DNA from: Actinophytocola sp044466355
GTDB taxonomy: Bacteria > Actinomycetota > Actinomycetes > Mycobacteriales > Pseudonocardiaceae
Direction: 5' to 3'
DNA length: 64,000 bases
Assembly: GCF_044466355.1 (NCBI RefSeq)
Contig: NZ_JBITMQ010000010.1
Location: 301,713-365,712, forward strand
The notes beneath the pieces are model-generated. The model saw only the letters and a program-made list of their open reading frames with translations. It ran no database searches and was not told where the DNA came from. The position numbers and the translations under genes were made by a program. Shown one piece after another: positions 1 through 8,468 of this stretch (position 1 is the stretch's first letter; each line of letters begins with the position of its first letter).

Positions 1-268
1 CCGGGGCCGCCGCCGTCAACCGCGGCAGCGCCGACCGCCACCGCCGACCGCCCGCGTCGAGCGCCGCCGCGACCGTGAGGTCCCGCCGCGCTCCGTGCCG
101 CACCTGGTCCGCGACCAGGGCGACGGCGACCGGGTCGTTTCGGTCCGCGGCCACGCCGAGCCCGGCCAGCAACCGCTCTGGCCCGAGGCCCATCAGCAGC
201 ACACCGAGCTCGGTGCCGGGTTCTTCGTCGACCGAGGGGAGGGTGAAGACGGTGTCGTACTCAGACAT
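1..268 (-). CDS. Unrecognised protein, N-terminal part (runs off left edge)
   Basis: Only the first 89 codons are visible. The ATG at 268-266 lies inside the end of the preceding FAD-enzyme gene (8-base overlap), so it is probably translated by coupling as the last visible member of the leftward operon that starts at 4420. The visible part begins MSEYDTVFTL, is acidic at first, then becomes rich in Ala, Arg and Leu, with a likely helical stretch after residue 25. There is no signal peptide or membrane segment. I do not recognise the family. Codon use is typical of the window, so I am confident that it is coding but not what it does. Confidence 0.6.
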   Translation of the reverse strand, partial: MSEYDTVFTLPSVDEEPGTELGVLLMGLGPERLLAGLGVAADRNDPVAVALVADQVRHGARRDLTVAAALDAGGRRWRSALPRLTAAAP

Positions 269-1553
269 GCACCACCGCCGACTGTTCTCGCAGGCCCGCG
301 GTGACGCTCGTGGCGATACGGGCGGTGGCCACCCGGTGGCCGTCGATGTTGCGCCCGGCGGGGCCGAGCACCATGCAGGTCGGCGCACCGGCCACGAACA
401 CCCTCGGCTCGGCGCGGTACGCGAGCGTGCGCTCGTCGAGGTCCGGCCAGCCGTCCCGCGCGCCGACGACGTCGCCGGGCAGCAGGCCCGTACCCGCCGA
501 CGGGACCGTGCCCAGCGCCAGCCACACGTGGTCCCCGGCGACCCGCGTGCCGTCGGCGAGCAGCACCTCGCCGTCGCCGACCGCGGCGACCTCGGCGCCC
601 CGGTGCACCGTGAGCCGTCCGTCGGCCTCCGCGGCCCGCAGCGACGGGCGGAACTCGAACATCACAGAGGCACGTCGTTCGCGCCGCATCAGAGCCATGC
701 GGTCGGCCCACGGCACGCCGTCGAAGCGGGCCCGCCCTTCCGCGCGGAAGAACGACGCGTTCACGTCCGAGCACTGGTAGCGCTCGGACTCCTGGCGCAG
801 CACCCACGACACGCCGGCACCGCGGTCGAGCGCGTTGTGGATCAGGTGCGCCGACGTCAGCCCGGCCCCGACGACCACCTCGTGTCCCGCGCTCGCGGGC
901 GGTGGCTCGTCCCAGTACCCGACCGCGGCGGGGCGTTCGCCGGACCACCACCCGGCAGGCGCCTCCCGGCGTTCCTCGCCCTGGCACAGCACGACGTACC
1001 GGGCGTCGACGGCGAACCCGTCACCCCTCACGGTCACCCGCCTGCCGCCGAGGTCGAGTTCGCGGACCTCGCCGCGCCACAACCGGTCCGGTACGCCGTG
1101 GATCGCCGAGGTGTGGCGGCAGTAGGCCTCGAACACGTCGACGGGCACCACCGAACGGTGGCCCGCCTGCGACATTCGGACCTCGCGGCGCTCGACCGGG
1201 GTGAGCAACGACCAGTGCATCCTGGCGAAGTCGCGCAGCTCGCAGTCGCGGTAGCCCTCGACCCCGGGGTGGTGCTCGTACGGCGAGCGCAGCACCCGCT
1301 GCCCGAGCCGGTCGATCCGGTCAAGGAACCGGCCGGCCGGCCTGCCGTCGCGGTCGACGATCACGACGTCGTGCACCCCGAGGTGCCACAGCGCGGCCGC
1401 CACCGCCAGACCGGCCGGACCCGCGCCGACGACGACCACGTCGGCGCTGCCCGGCACCGGGCAGGCGGGCACCGGTTCGGGCGCCGGATAAGCGGGCCAG
1501 TCCCGGTGCCGCGGCGAGGCGAGCAGGTCGGGGTGCGGCAGGAACCGGGTCAC
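261..1553 (-). CDS. FAD/NAD(P)-binding monooxygenase-like protein
   Basis: 430-residue soluble flavoprotein. A dinucleotide fold with GAGPAG at residues 43-48 follows a short Pro-rich N-terminus. A second nucleotide motif, GAGLTS, is at about 229-234, and an LALGT motif plus a C-terminal FVAGAP segment complete the two-Rossmann layout of flavin-dependent N-hydroxylating or Baeyer-Villiger-like monooxygenases and their relatives. GTG at 1553 overlaps the stop of the upstream gene as GTGA, which fixes the start. It is the fourth gene of an operon with a DUF5987-type protein and a GMC oxidoreductase, so a tailoring oxidation in specialised metabolism is plausible. The substrate is unknown. Fold assignment is firm; the exact reaction is not. 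Confidence 0.8.
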   Translation of the reverse strand: MTRFLPHPDLLASPRHRDWPAYPAPEPVPACPVPGSADVVVVGAGPAGLAVAAALWHLGVHDVVIVDRDGRPAGRFLDRIDRLGQRVLRSPYEHHPGVEGYRDCELRDFARMHWSLLTPVERREVRMSQAGHRSVVPVDVFEAYCRHTSAIHGVPDRLWRGEVRELDLGGRRVTVRGDGFAVDARYVVLCQGEERREAPAGWWSGERPAAVGYWDEPPPASAGHEVVVGAGLTSAHLIHNALDRGAGVSWVLRQESERYQCSDVNASFFRAEGRARFDGVPWADRMALMRRERRASVMFEFRPSLRAAEADGRLTVHRGAEVAAVGDGEVLLADGTRVAGDHVWLALGTVPSAGTGLLPGDVVGARDGWPDLDERTLAYRAEPRVFVAGAPTCMVLGPAGRNIDGHRVATARIATSVTAGLREQSAVVHV

Positions 1554-2098
1554 CCGATGACCGTGACGGGCACGATCACCTCGATGGTCGGCCGGTCCGG
1601 CATGCCGTCGGTGACCATCTGCTGCAGCAGTTCCTCGGAGCGCTCCGCGCTGTCCGAGGACACCGGGCTGTACCTGGCGTGCGCGTACGCGGGCCTGCGC
1701 GCGTCGGTCTCGATCTCGAACACCTTGAGCACGGCCTCGCCGGGGCGGACCTCGCCGTCGAAGAACGTCAGCCTGCGCATGTCGGGGGTGAGGAAGGACT
1801 TGGCGAACTGGCGCGACATCACCATCGCGTCGCCGCCCTCGACGAAGTGCGTGTCCTCGTCGGTCGTGACCTGCATGGCGACCCAGGTCTGGTCTGTCAG
1901 GTTGGTCTCCGACTTGATGATCTGCCACCGGCCGGGCTCCGGCAGGTTGATCGACACCGACACGTCGTAGTCGACGGCGTCGATGGCCCCGGAGACCATC
2001 AGCACCCGCCGACGTACGTCGGCGACCCCCGCCATCTGGATGTCCCGGGCGCGGACCCGCCCGGAAACGTCTAATCCCGGAACCTCGAGCGACGACAT
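1550..2098 (-). CDS. Conserved hypothetical protein in oxidoreductase operon
   Basis: 182 residues starting MSSLEVPGL. I chose the ATG at 2098 because a good Shine-Dalgarno (GGGAGGT) lies just upstream; an open frame reaches further to 2188 but has no such site. The protein has no signal peptide, no membrane helix and no catalytic motif I recognise. It is mixed beta/alpha, with many short strand-like segments (VSVSINLPEPG, WVAMQV, IEVIVPVTVIG). The stop overlaps the next gene as GTGA, so it is co-translated with the FAD enzyme, and the two may form a complex or act in sequence. Function unknown. Confidence 0.7.
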   Translation of the reverse strand: MSSLEVPGLDVSGRVRARDIQMAGVADVRRRVLMVSGAIDAVDYDVSVSINLPEPGRWQIIKSETNLTDQTWVAMQVTTDEDTHFVEGGDAMVMSRQFAKSFLTPDMRRLTFFDGEVRPGEAVLKVFEIETDARRPAYAHARYSPVSSDSAERSEELLQQMVTDGMPDRPTIEVIVPVTVIG

Positions 2099-2222
2099 GA
2101 ACACTGACCTCCCAGACACGTGTCGGGTGGAAACCCCGGCGGACGCGTTCCGCACGACCAGCGTGACACAACGCCGGGGACCACTCAATACTCTGATCTG
2201 TCCACAAAGGACTAATGCTGGC

Positions 2223-3854
2223 TCAGGCCGCGCCTGTCACCGGCCTGGTGTTCGCCGCCGTCGGCAGCGGCGCACCGTAGGTGACGTCGACGCCCCGGTC
2301 CCTGGCCGCGCGCACGATGCCGGGGATCGCCCGCTCGGCGAGCGCCGCGATCGTGAGCGCCGGGTTGACGGTCAGCGCACTCGGCACCGCGGCACCGTCG
2401 GTGACGAAGATGCCGGGGTGGCCGCGCAGTTCGTGCCGGTCGTCCAGGGCCGAGGTGGCCGGGTCGTCACCGATCCGGCAGGACGACAGCGGGTGCACCG
2501 TGTACGCGCCCACCAGGTCGTTCGTCCACGGCGCCACCGTCGCGAGGCCGTCGCGCTCGAGGATCTCCTTCGCGGCGGCGTCGGCCTCGGCCCAGCCACG
2601 CAACGTGTTCGGCGTCGGGTCGTACTTGAGCGGTCCCTTGCCGAGCATCTGCTGGGAGATGCGGTACGCGTTGCCGGTGGGCGGCGGCGGGCCGAAGACG
2701 CCCTCGTTGTCGTCCTCGGTCATGAGGAAGATCGTGAGCCACGACTTCCACTTCTTGAGCATCTCCTTCTTCTCCTTGCCGAACCAGGTGGCGCTGGTCT
2801 TGCCGGGCACCTGGGCGAGGATGGTGCCCAGACCGGGCGGGAAGTAGAGCTGTTCCATCGAGAAGCGGGAGTACTCGGGCTTGTCGCCGTCGATGTTGTC
2901 CCAGCAGGCGACGACCGGGCCCTTGCCGATCTGGTTCGCCTCGTAGACCGCGCCGTTGGGCCTGCGCAGGCCGAGCACCTCGCCGACGCGTTCCTCGTTG
3001 ATGATCGCGGTGTTGAGGCGTTCGCCGTTGCCGGAGAAGTACCGGCCGACGCCGTGCGGCATCTTCCCGAGTTCCTCCTCGGAACGCTGGAGGATCACCG
3101 GGGTGGCGGCCGAGCCCGCGGCGAGGACGACGATCTTCGCCTCGATGACGCCGCTGCCGGTGGTGACCCGGTAGTCGACGTCGTCGATGTTGTTGTAGTG
3201 GACGCGGTAGTTCCCGTCCCCGGTGCGCGTGATCTTCTGGACCTCGTGCAGCGGCCGGATCTCCGTGCCGTGCGACAACGCGGCAGGCAGGTAGTTCAGC
3301 AGCATCGACCGCTTCGCGTCGAACCGGCAGCCCGCCATCATCCAGTTGCAGTTGGTGCATTTGGCCGTGTCGATGCCGACCGGGACGGGGTTCGCGGTGT
3401 GGCCCGAGTGGTGGCACGCGGCGGCCCACAGCCCGCCCGCGTAGCTGATGTCGTTCCAGTCCTGCTGACTGACCGGCAGCACCTCGGACACCCGGTCGTA
3501 CCACGGATCCAGGGTTTCCCGGGTGATCGACGCCGGCCACATGCGGCGGCCGATCGACCCCTGCTTCTCGAAGACGTAGTGCGGAGCGCGGGGCAGCGCG
3601 GCGAAGTAGACCACGCTGCCGCCGCCGACGCAGTTGCCGCCGAGGACGCTCATCCCGTCCCCGGCCACGAAGTCGAACACCCGCGTGTAGGACTTGCCGA
3701 GGAGGTAGTCGTGGTCGAAGTCCTTGCCCTCCAACCACGGGCCGCGTTCCAGCACGACGACCTTCGCGCCGCCCGCCGCGAGGTGGTAGGCCGCGATGGA
3801 CCCGCCGAAGCCACTGCCGACGACCAGGACGTCGGTGCTCTCCGTCGCGCTCAT
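2223..3854 (-). CDS. GMC-family oxidoreductase (cholesterol-oxidase-like)
   Basis: 543 residues. The N-terminal FAD motif GSGFGG at residues 13-18 is followed by the GMC signature region (GGNCVGGGS near residue 70). A Cys-rich stretch CTNCNWMMAGC near 170, typical of the cholesterol-oxidase-like branch, and the C-terminal catalytic His (H454, in HPLSSC) and Asn (N497, in VNPAL) are present. These enzymes oxidise alcohols using FAD and oxygen or another acceptor. ATG at 3854 overlaps the upstream stop as ATGA. The DUF5987-type gene directly upstream is a common partner of this GMC branch in actinomycetes (from memory). The substrate is not evident; a polyketide or lipid alcohol is possible. 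Confidence 0.9.
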   Translation of the reverse strand: MSATESTDVLVVGSGFGGSIAAYHLAAGGAKVVVLERGPWLEGKDFDHDYLLGKSYTRVFDFVAGDGMSVLGGNCVGGGSVVYFAALPRAPHYVFEKQGSIGRRMWPASITRETLDPWYDRVSEVLPVSQQDWNDISYAGGLWAAACHHSGHTANPVPVGIDTAKCTNCNWMMAGCRFDAKRSMLLNYLPAALSHGTEIRPLHEVQKITRTGDGNYRVHYNNIDDVDYRVTTGSGVIEAKIVVLAAGSAATPVILQRSEEELGKMPHGVGRYFSGNGERLNTAIINEERVGEVLGLRRPNGAVYEANQIGKGPVVACWDNIDGDKPEYSRFSMEQLYFPPGLGTILAQVPGKTSATWFGKEKKEMLKKWKSWLTIFLMTEDDNEGVFGPPPPTGNAYRISQQMLGKGPLKYDPTPNTLRGWAEADAAAKEILERDGLATVAPWTNDLVGAYTVHPLSSCRIGDDPATSALDDRHELRGHPGIFVTDGAAVPSALTVNPALTIAALAERAIPGIVRAARDRGVDVTYGAPLPTAANTRPVTGAA

Positions 3855-4420
3855 GCCGGGCTCCCGGATTCCGTCGTGTTGGGGTGGCGTTTGGCCAGTT
3901 CCTGGCCATAGCTGAAGTCGGGGAAGCGCCACAGGCCGTCACTGTCCGGCTTGGCGAAGCCCATCTGGATCAGACCGGGATGGCCGTCGGCGATGGCCTC
4001 CCCGGTGCTGCGGTGCGCGGCGCTGTCGTAGGCCATGTTGGTGAACATGGCGAGCAGCACCCAGCCGCTCTGCTCCGGGTGGCCGGGAGTCGTCAGCGTC
4101 GCCACCAGCGCCACCCGGTCCTCGTAGTCCAGCGCGACGAACGCGGGCACGTCCTCGTCGAGGGCGCGGCCGTGCTCCGCGGCGTACGCGGCGGCGTGCC
4201 CGTTGAGGGACTCCGACAGGGGACCGAGCCCGGCGGTGATCCCGGTCGCGGGATCGTTCAGCAGTTCGAGCGCACCGGCCTCGACCGCGCCGGGATCGTC
4301 GCACACACCGGCGATCGCCCGGTCGTCCGGACCGCGTTTGACACCCGGAACAATTGTGTCCGCGAATGCCTCCAAGGTACTTGTCCGGACCTTGTCGTCG
4401 AATTCGGCGTCTGCTGCCAC
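3851..4420 (-). CDS. DUF5987-type protein, GMC oxidoreductase partner
   Basis: 189 residues from the GTG at 4420, chosen because a strong AGGAGGA ribosome site precedes it; the open frame reaches 4516 without one. The sequence contains FADTIVPG near residue 19, YAAEHG in the middle and MGFAKPD...WRFPDFSYG near the end, the pattern I remember for DUF5987. These proteins sit next to GMC oxidoreductases and resemble the small gluconate 2-dehydrogenase subunit-3 type partners in size and position. It probably assists folding or electron transfer of the oxidoreductase encoded next, with which it overlaps by four bases. It is first in the leftward operon, so the promoter lies in 4421-4717. Confidence 0.8.
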   Translation of the reverse strand: MAADAEFDDKVRTSTLEAFADTIVPGVKRGPDDRAIAGVCDDPGAVEAGALELLNDPATGITAGLGPLSESLNGHAAAYAAEHGRALDEDVPAFVALDYEDRVALVATLTTPGHPEQSGWVLLAMFTNMAYDSAAHRSTGEAIADGHPGLIQMGFAKPDSDGLWRFPDFSYGQELAKRHPNTTESGSPA

Positions 4421-4717
4421 GGCTCCTCCTATCTGTGCCGCACGCCGGATCGCGAGCGGTTCGAAACCGTTCCGGCCACTGCTTTCGATTCTGCTGACCG
4501 CTGACGGCGCCCGCATCTCCTCCTGTGCCCACCCGCACTTACCGGGATGCGCCTACCTGCGAAATCGAGTGTCCCTTGAGTCTCCGTCGACCGATCTTGA
4601 GCCGCCGGTAGTCCGAACATCGAGCCGGAAAGGACCCTGGTTGCCAGCAAATTCCTACCACCATACGGTCGATTAAGCCAAACGTTGAGATAATCCTTCG
4701 ATTGATCGGTGCCAGCA
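4421..4717. promoter_or_regulatory. Divergent promoter region between GMC operon and AraC gene
   Basis: This 297-base gap separates the leftward oxidoreductase operon from the rightward AraC-type regulator and must carry both promoters. It is clearly more AT-rich than its surroundings near the AraC gene (4640-4710). A near-palindrome around GGTTCGAAACC lies near 4460-4470, and CTTGAG occurs twice about two helical turns apart near 4576-4602. Either could bind the AraC protein. No ORF of note. Confidence 0.35.
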
Positions 4718-5482
4718 ATGGACGATTTCATCGTAAAAGCGGTAGAGCGCGTGATCCGCGCGATGCAGGACAATTTAGGAGAACCGATCACCATCGACGA
4801 CATGGCACGCACCGCCATGTTCAGCAAGTTCCACTTCTCCCGCATGTTCCAGCGGGTGACGGGGATCTCGCCTGGCCGCTTCCTGTCCGCGCTGCGCCTG
4901 CAGGAGGCCAAGCGCCTGCTGCTGACGAGTTCGTTGACCGTGGCCGACATCAGCCATCTGGTCGGCTACAACAGCATCGGCACGTTCAGCTCCCGGTTCC
5001 GGATGAGCGTCGGCGTCTCGCCGACCACGTACCGGCAGTACGACGGCTACGTCGCCCCGCTGGACGACCACCTGCGCCTGCACGGCCAGCACTCGACGGT
5101 GCGGGGGCACGTGCACCACGCGCCGGACTCCCGGCCGGGCCACATCGTCATGGGCCTGTTCCCGGACCGGATCGCGCAGGGCATGCCGATCGGGCACGCG
5201 ACGCTCGCCCGCGCAGGCGAGTTCACGATCGCCGACGTGCCGGACGGCACCTGGCACCTGATCGCACGGTCGGTCGGCGCGGACTCCGCGGAGGTCTACG
5301 TGGCGGCCTTCGGTCCGTTCGCGGTCGCCGACGGTGCGTCCCACCGTGCCGTCGACGTGTGGCTCCGACCGCGGTTGATCTTCGATCCGCCCGCGCTGCT
5401 CGCCCAACTGGACGAGACCATGCTGGTCGCCAGTGCACGGGTTCCCGGTGGGGCTGAGGAGGCCGCCCTGCCGGGAGCCTGA
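4718..5482 (+). CDS. AraC-family transcriptional regulator
   Basis: 254 residues from the ATG at 4718; a GTG nine bases upstream is in frame and also possible, and neither has a strong ribosome site. Unusually, the double helix-turn-helix AraC domain is at the N-terminus (about residues 5-106; FHFSRMFQ and VGVSPTTYRQ are the family hallmarks). The remaining 150 residues form a beta-rich C-terminal domain, probably the ligand- or protein-sensing part. It is divergent from the GMC operon and convergent with the DUF1702-type gene, so it is a likely local regulator of one or both. A clear terminator follows at 5497. Confidence 0.88.
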   Translation: MDDFIVKAVERVIRAMQDNLGEPITIDDMARTAMFSKFHFSRMFQRVTGISPGRFLSALRLQEAKRLLLTSSLTVADISHLVGYNSIGTFSSRFRMSVGVSPTTYRQYDGYVAPLDDHLRLHGQHSTVRGHVHHAPDSRPGHIVMGLFPDRIAQGMPIGHATLARAGEFTIADVPDGTWHLIARSVGADSAEVYVAAFGPFAVADGASHRAVDVWLRPRLIFDPPALLAQLDETMLVASARVPGGAEEAALPGA

Positions 5483-5496
5483 CCAACCAGGGGAAC

Positions 5497-5530
5497 GCTC
5501 CGTCCCGCATCGGCGCTGGACGGGGCTTTT
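5497..5530 (+). terminator. Rho-independent terminator after AraC gene
   Basis: A nine-base stem (GCTCCGTCC at 5497-5505 with GGACGGGGC at 5518-5526, one G-U pair) and a 12-base loop are followed directly by TTTT, in the right place 14 bases after the AraC stop. Confidence 0.75.
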
Positions 5531-5599
5531 CTGTGTCCCGCTGCTTTCTGTGTTCGCTGTTTTTGTGTGTTCGCTGTGCTCGGCCGCCATGCACTGATC

Positions 5600-5633
5600 G
5601 GCGCTTTCGGGCATCGCGTGACCCGAAAGCGCC
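5600..5633. terminator. Bidirectional hairpin terminator
   Basis: A perfect 12-base inverted repeat (GGCGCTTTCGGG at 5600-5611 and its complement at 5622-5633) with a 10-base loop lies between the convergent AraC and DUF1702-type genes, 17 bases after the end of the latter. It would stop leftward transcription and back up the AraC terminator. Confidence 0.7.
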
Positions 5634-5650
5634 TGCACGGTGCCGGACGG

Positions 5651-6649
5651 TCAGGCGGCCTTCGTGACGGAGCCCCGGAAGTGGGCCCTGATCCGCTCCC
5701 GCCACAGCTCGTAGGCCGGGCTCTCGCCGGGCCCCGCGTCGTCGTGCTCCACCGCGACCGTGGCCGCCAGGATGACCGCGTCCTCGACGGATCCGCCGGT
5801 GAAGACCTCCACCCCGAGCTTGCTGTGCTCGGGCAGGTGCCCCGCCGCCATGCGGGCCGTGCCCGCGAACACCGCGCCCAGCGCCACCTCGTCCGCGTGT
5901 CCGCCCGCCAGCCTGACCACCTCGGCCAGCCCCTCGGCCGAGCAACCGCCCGCGAAGGTGGCGGCCAGACCGACCCCGCTCCACAGGTCCGCGCGGCGGG
6001 CCGCCGGGAACGCCTCGACCGCGGCGGCGACCTGGGCAGGCCGCGCACCCTGGATGAACCACAGCGCCCGCCCGACTCCCTGGTCCGCCGCGCGTGGGAA
6101 GTAGTCGGGCCGGCCGGTCCACGGGTACGGCCTGAACGGCCGCTGCTCGTCCACCACCTGACGGGTGTGGAAGTAGGCCCGGTCGAACCCGTAGCCGTCG
6201 ACGGCCAGCCAGCTCATGGTCGGGAAGAACGGCACACCCTCCAGGTCCGGCATGATCCCGCGCCACAGCACCCTCGGCAGCCGCGCCATCGCGAAGCCGA
6301 TGCCGATGTAGGTGAGGAAGATGTGCGGCAGGCCGGGCCCCTCCAGCAGTTCCTTGGTCCGCGTGCCCTTGCCGCCCGCCATCGCGTCACGCACCGCATA
6401 GGCCATCGCCGCGCCCTCGTAGGCGAAGCCGCGCAGCTCGGGCGACACCGTCGCGAGCCTTCGTTCCACGTCCCAGAGCCCTCGGTGCTCGATCCCCCAC
6501 TCGAACCCGCAGACCACGGACTGCGGGATCGCCTCCAGGTGCTCCGCCGCCGGTGTGCCCGCGGCCGGGAAGCCGCGGTCGGCGAACGTCACCGCTCGCA
6601 GCTTCGGGGTCAGCACCAGCCTGCGCAACGTACCCAGGATCGCGGGCAT
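5651..6649 (-). CDS. DUF1702 family protein
   Basis: 332 residues starting MPAILGTLRR. The pattern (FEWGIEHR, EGAAMAYAVRD, YIGIGFAMARL, YGFDRAYFH) matches what I remember of DUF1702, a family found in enediyne and some other actinomycete biosynthetic clusters; its biochemical role is not established. There is no signal peptide; a hydrophobic patch near residues 105-130 is too weak to call a membrane helix. It is directly downstream of a SARP regulator (26-base gap), so the two are probably one leftward transcript. No enediyne polyketide synthase is present in the window, so an enediyne link cannot be drawn. Confidence 0.82.
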   Translation of the reverse strand: MPAILGTLRRLVLTPKLRAVTFADRGFPAAGTPAAEHLEAIPQSVVCGFEWGIEHRGLWDVERRLATVSPELRGFAYEGAAMAYAVRDAMAGGKGTRTKELLEGPGLPHIFLTYIGIGFAMARLPRVLWRGIMPDLEGVPFFPTMSWLAVDGYGFDRAYFHTRQVVDEQRPFRPYPWTGRPDYFPRAADQGVGRALWFIQGARPAQVAAAVEAFPAARRADLWSGVGLAATFAGGCSAEGLAEVVRLAGGHADEVALGAVFAGTARMAAGHLPEHSKLGVEVFTGGSVEDAVILAATVAVEHDDAGPGESPAYELWRERIRAHFRGSVTKAA

Positions 6650-6675
6650 TCGTTCCTCCCTTGTCGCCTACGGGC

Positions 6676-7503
6676 TCAGCGCGCGATGGCGTCCGGCACC
6701 CATTCGTTGACCATGAACCTCGGGTCGTCGATGACCGGGTCCCCCACGAGCACGGCCTGGTGCAGCATCCGCAGCCGGGGCGACGGGTCGACGCCGAACT
6801 GGTCGCGGATCGTCTCCCACATCTCGTGGTAGACCTCCAGTGCCTGGCCCGGCCTGCCGCAGCGGTAGAGCGCGAGCATGAACTGCGCACGGAAGTTCTC
6901 CATGTGCGGGTGCCGCGCGCACAGCGCCGCGAGGTCGCCGAGCAACTGGTGGTGGCGGCCGAGGCAGAAGTCGGCGTCGATGCGCAGCGTCAGGTCGGTC
7001 AGCCTGCTCTCGGACAGCCGCGTCGACTCGATCTCCAGGTGTGGCCCGACGGCGACGTCCACGAGGAGCGGACCACGCCACACCGACAGCGCGGCCCGCA
7101 GCATCCGCTCCGCGGTCACGTAGTCGCCGTCGGCGCCCGCCGCGCGGCCGGCCGCGGCCAGCCGCATGTACCTGTTCACGTCCAGGGTGTCCCGGTCCAC
7201 CAGCAGCGCGTAACCCGTGTGCCGCGTCTCGAGGATCTTCCTCGGCTCGTACCGGTCCGCGCCGGGCAACGCACCCCCGATGAACTTCCGCAGCTGCATC
7301 ACGTAGGTCTGCAGAGTGCTGCTGGCACTGCGCGGCGCCTTGGCCCCCCACAGTTCCTCGATGAGCGTCGCGGCGGTCACGACCCGGCCCGCGTTGAGCG
7401 CGAGCACCGCAAGCAGGTGGCGTGGCTTCGCCGCTGTCGGCACGATCGAGACGCCGTCGATGGACGCCTCGAACGTTCCCAGCACATTTATTTCAGCTCG
7501 CAT
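6676..7503 (-). CDS. SARP-family activator (OmpR-type HTH plus BTAD)
   Basis: 275 residues with the standard small-SARP layout: a winged helix-turn-helix (about residues 1-97, with GRVVTAATLIEELWG and LQTYVMQLRK) and a bacterial transcriptional activation domain of tetratricopeptide-like helices (about 100-250). SARPs bind heptameric direct repeats next to the -35 region of antibiotic biosynthetic promoters. Start is the ATG at 7503. Only the DUF1702-type gene is clearly co-transcribed. It is a candidate regulator for the 1-8 kb block; I saw no 11-bp heptamer array in the 350 bases upstream of it. Confidence 0.9.
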   Translation of the reverse strand: MRAEINVLGTFEASIDGVSIVPTAAKPRHLLAVLALNAGRVVTAATLIEELWGAKAPRSASSTLQTYVMQLRKFIGGALPGADRYEPRKILETRHTGYALLVDRDTLDVNRYMRLAAAGRAAGADGDYVTAERMLRAALSVWRGPLLVDVAVGPHLEIESTRLSESRLTDLTLRIDADFCLGRHHQLLGDLAALCARHPHMENFRAQFMLALYRCGRPGQALEVYHEMWETIRDQFGVDPSPRLRMLHQAVLVGDPVIDDPRFMVNEWVPDAIAR

Positions 7504-7853
7504 GGTCTGCTCATTTCATGGTGTGCCTCTCCGCAGAGTAAGGCCGTGCGGCGGTGTCGCGAATATCCTGGAATGCGACCACGGCGGCCAATTGTCTTCT
7601 TATCCACCGGACCGCATCTTCGGAGTCGTGCACCCGCCCTACCAGCGCCGGTCCGCCCCACCGCACAAGGAGAGTAGCTCCGCGTCGCCGTCGCACTGCA
7701 TGCTGGAAACCGTCAGTCGGCGGTGATCGGCGCGCATTCCGCGGAAGAGCCGCGGTGACCACAGTCAACACTATCCCGGCCGGGTGGTCGCACCGTCCTG
7801 CCGGAAGGGAGGACTGGCATGGCCGCGTACGACGAACTCCCCGGCGGGTCCCG
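7504..7853. other. Long divergent intergenic region with a short leader ORF
   Basis: These 350 bases separate the leftward SARP gene from the rightward flavin reductase. They must hold both promoters. A ribosome site and a 12-codon ORF lie at the right end (described separately). An inverted repeat around GCCGCGG sits near 7745-7755. I see no tandem heptamer array, no RNA gene and no longer coding frame with good codon use. Confidence 0.4.
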
Positions 7854-7857
7854 GTGA
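7819..7857 (+). CDS. Twelve-codon leader ORF coupled to flavin reductase
   Basis: An ATG at 7819 has the best ribosome site in this region (GGGAGGA at 7807-7813) and opens a 12-codon frame, MAAYDELPGGSR, ending in TGA at 7855-7857. That stop overlaps the GTG at 7854 as GTGA, so ribosomes finishing the small ORF would restart on the flavin reductase. The reductase frame has no upstream ATG or GTG near it. Either this is a true translational-coupling leader or a one- or two-base sequencing error has split the reductase N-terminus. I cannot decide between these from one sequence. Confidence 0.45.
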   Translation: MAAYDELPGGSR

Positions 7858-8426
7858 CGCCGCGGCGGCGCGAGCCGCAACCGGGCACCGAGCCGGTGAC
7901 CGTGCTGCGCACCGGCGCGGAACAGGAGACCGCCAAACGCGCGCTGCGGGACGTGATGGCACAGTTCGCCACGGGCATCACGGTCCTCACCGCGCGCGGC
8001 ACGCTGGCACACGCCATGACCGCCAACGCGTTCACGTCCGTCTCGCTCGACCCGCCGATGGTGCTGTGCTGTGTGGCCCGCACCGCGCGCATGCACGAGA
8101 CCATCCTGGACGCCAAAGGCTTCGGCGTCTCGGTGCTCAGCAGCGACCAGGAGGGGCTGGCGCGCTACTTCGCGAGCCGCGGCCGCCCCGGTGGCATGGC
8201 CCAGTTCGAGCGGATCGACTGGTTCCCCGGGCGCCACACCGGCGTGCCGCTGCTGACCGGCTCCCTCGCCTGGCTCGAGTGCGACCTCGAGGAGGTCTAC
8301 GAAGGCGGCGACCACTCGATCTTCCTCGGTCTGGTGCGCAGCGCGAGTCGCGGCGCGGGCCAGGCGCTGCTGTTCCTCGACGGCGGCATGCACCGGTACG
8401 ACCCGCCGACGGCGCGATCCGCCTGA
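7854..8426 (+). CDS. Flavin reductase family protein (NAD(P)H:flavin)
   Basis: 190 residues from the GTG at 7854. FATGITVLTARG near residue 42, ANAFTSVSLDPPMVLCCVA, FGVSVLSSDQ and GDHSIFLGLV are the typical blocks of the HpaC/flavin-reductase split-barrel domain, which supplies reduced flavin to two-component monooxygenases. A start at a GTG about 42 bases downstream would also leave the whole domain. The gene is divergent from the SARP gene and followed after 42 bases by a mycothiol-type enzyme. No two-component monooxygenase is adjacent, so its oxygenase partner is unknown. Confidence 0.88.
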   Translation: MTPRRREPQPGTEPVTVLRTGAEQETAKRALRDVMAQFATGITVLTARGTLAHAMTANAFTSVSLDPPMVLCCVARTARMHETILDAKGFGVSVLSSDQEGLARYFASRGRPGGMAQFERIDWFPGRHTGVPLLTGSLAWLECDLEEVYEGGDHSIFLGLVRSASRGAGQALLFLDGGMHRYDPPTARSA

Positions 8427-8468
8427 CCGGACCGGAACCAAGCGGCACACACAACCTGGGGGTCACCC

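Noticed and set aside
3843..3932. Longer N-terminus for the GMC oxidoreductase (start at 3932)
   Set aside because: The ATG at 3854 has the ATGA overlap, and the family start with the FAD motif at residue 13 fits it. The extra 26 residues are low-complexity readthrough of the upstream gene.
1..7503. An enediyne cluster
   Set aside because: A DUF1702-type protein alone is not enough. No enediyne polyketide synthase, thioesterase or other cassette gene is visible.
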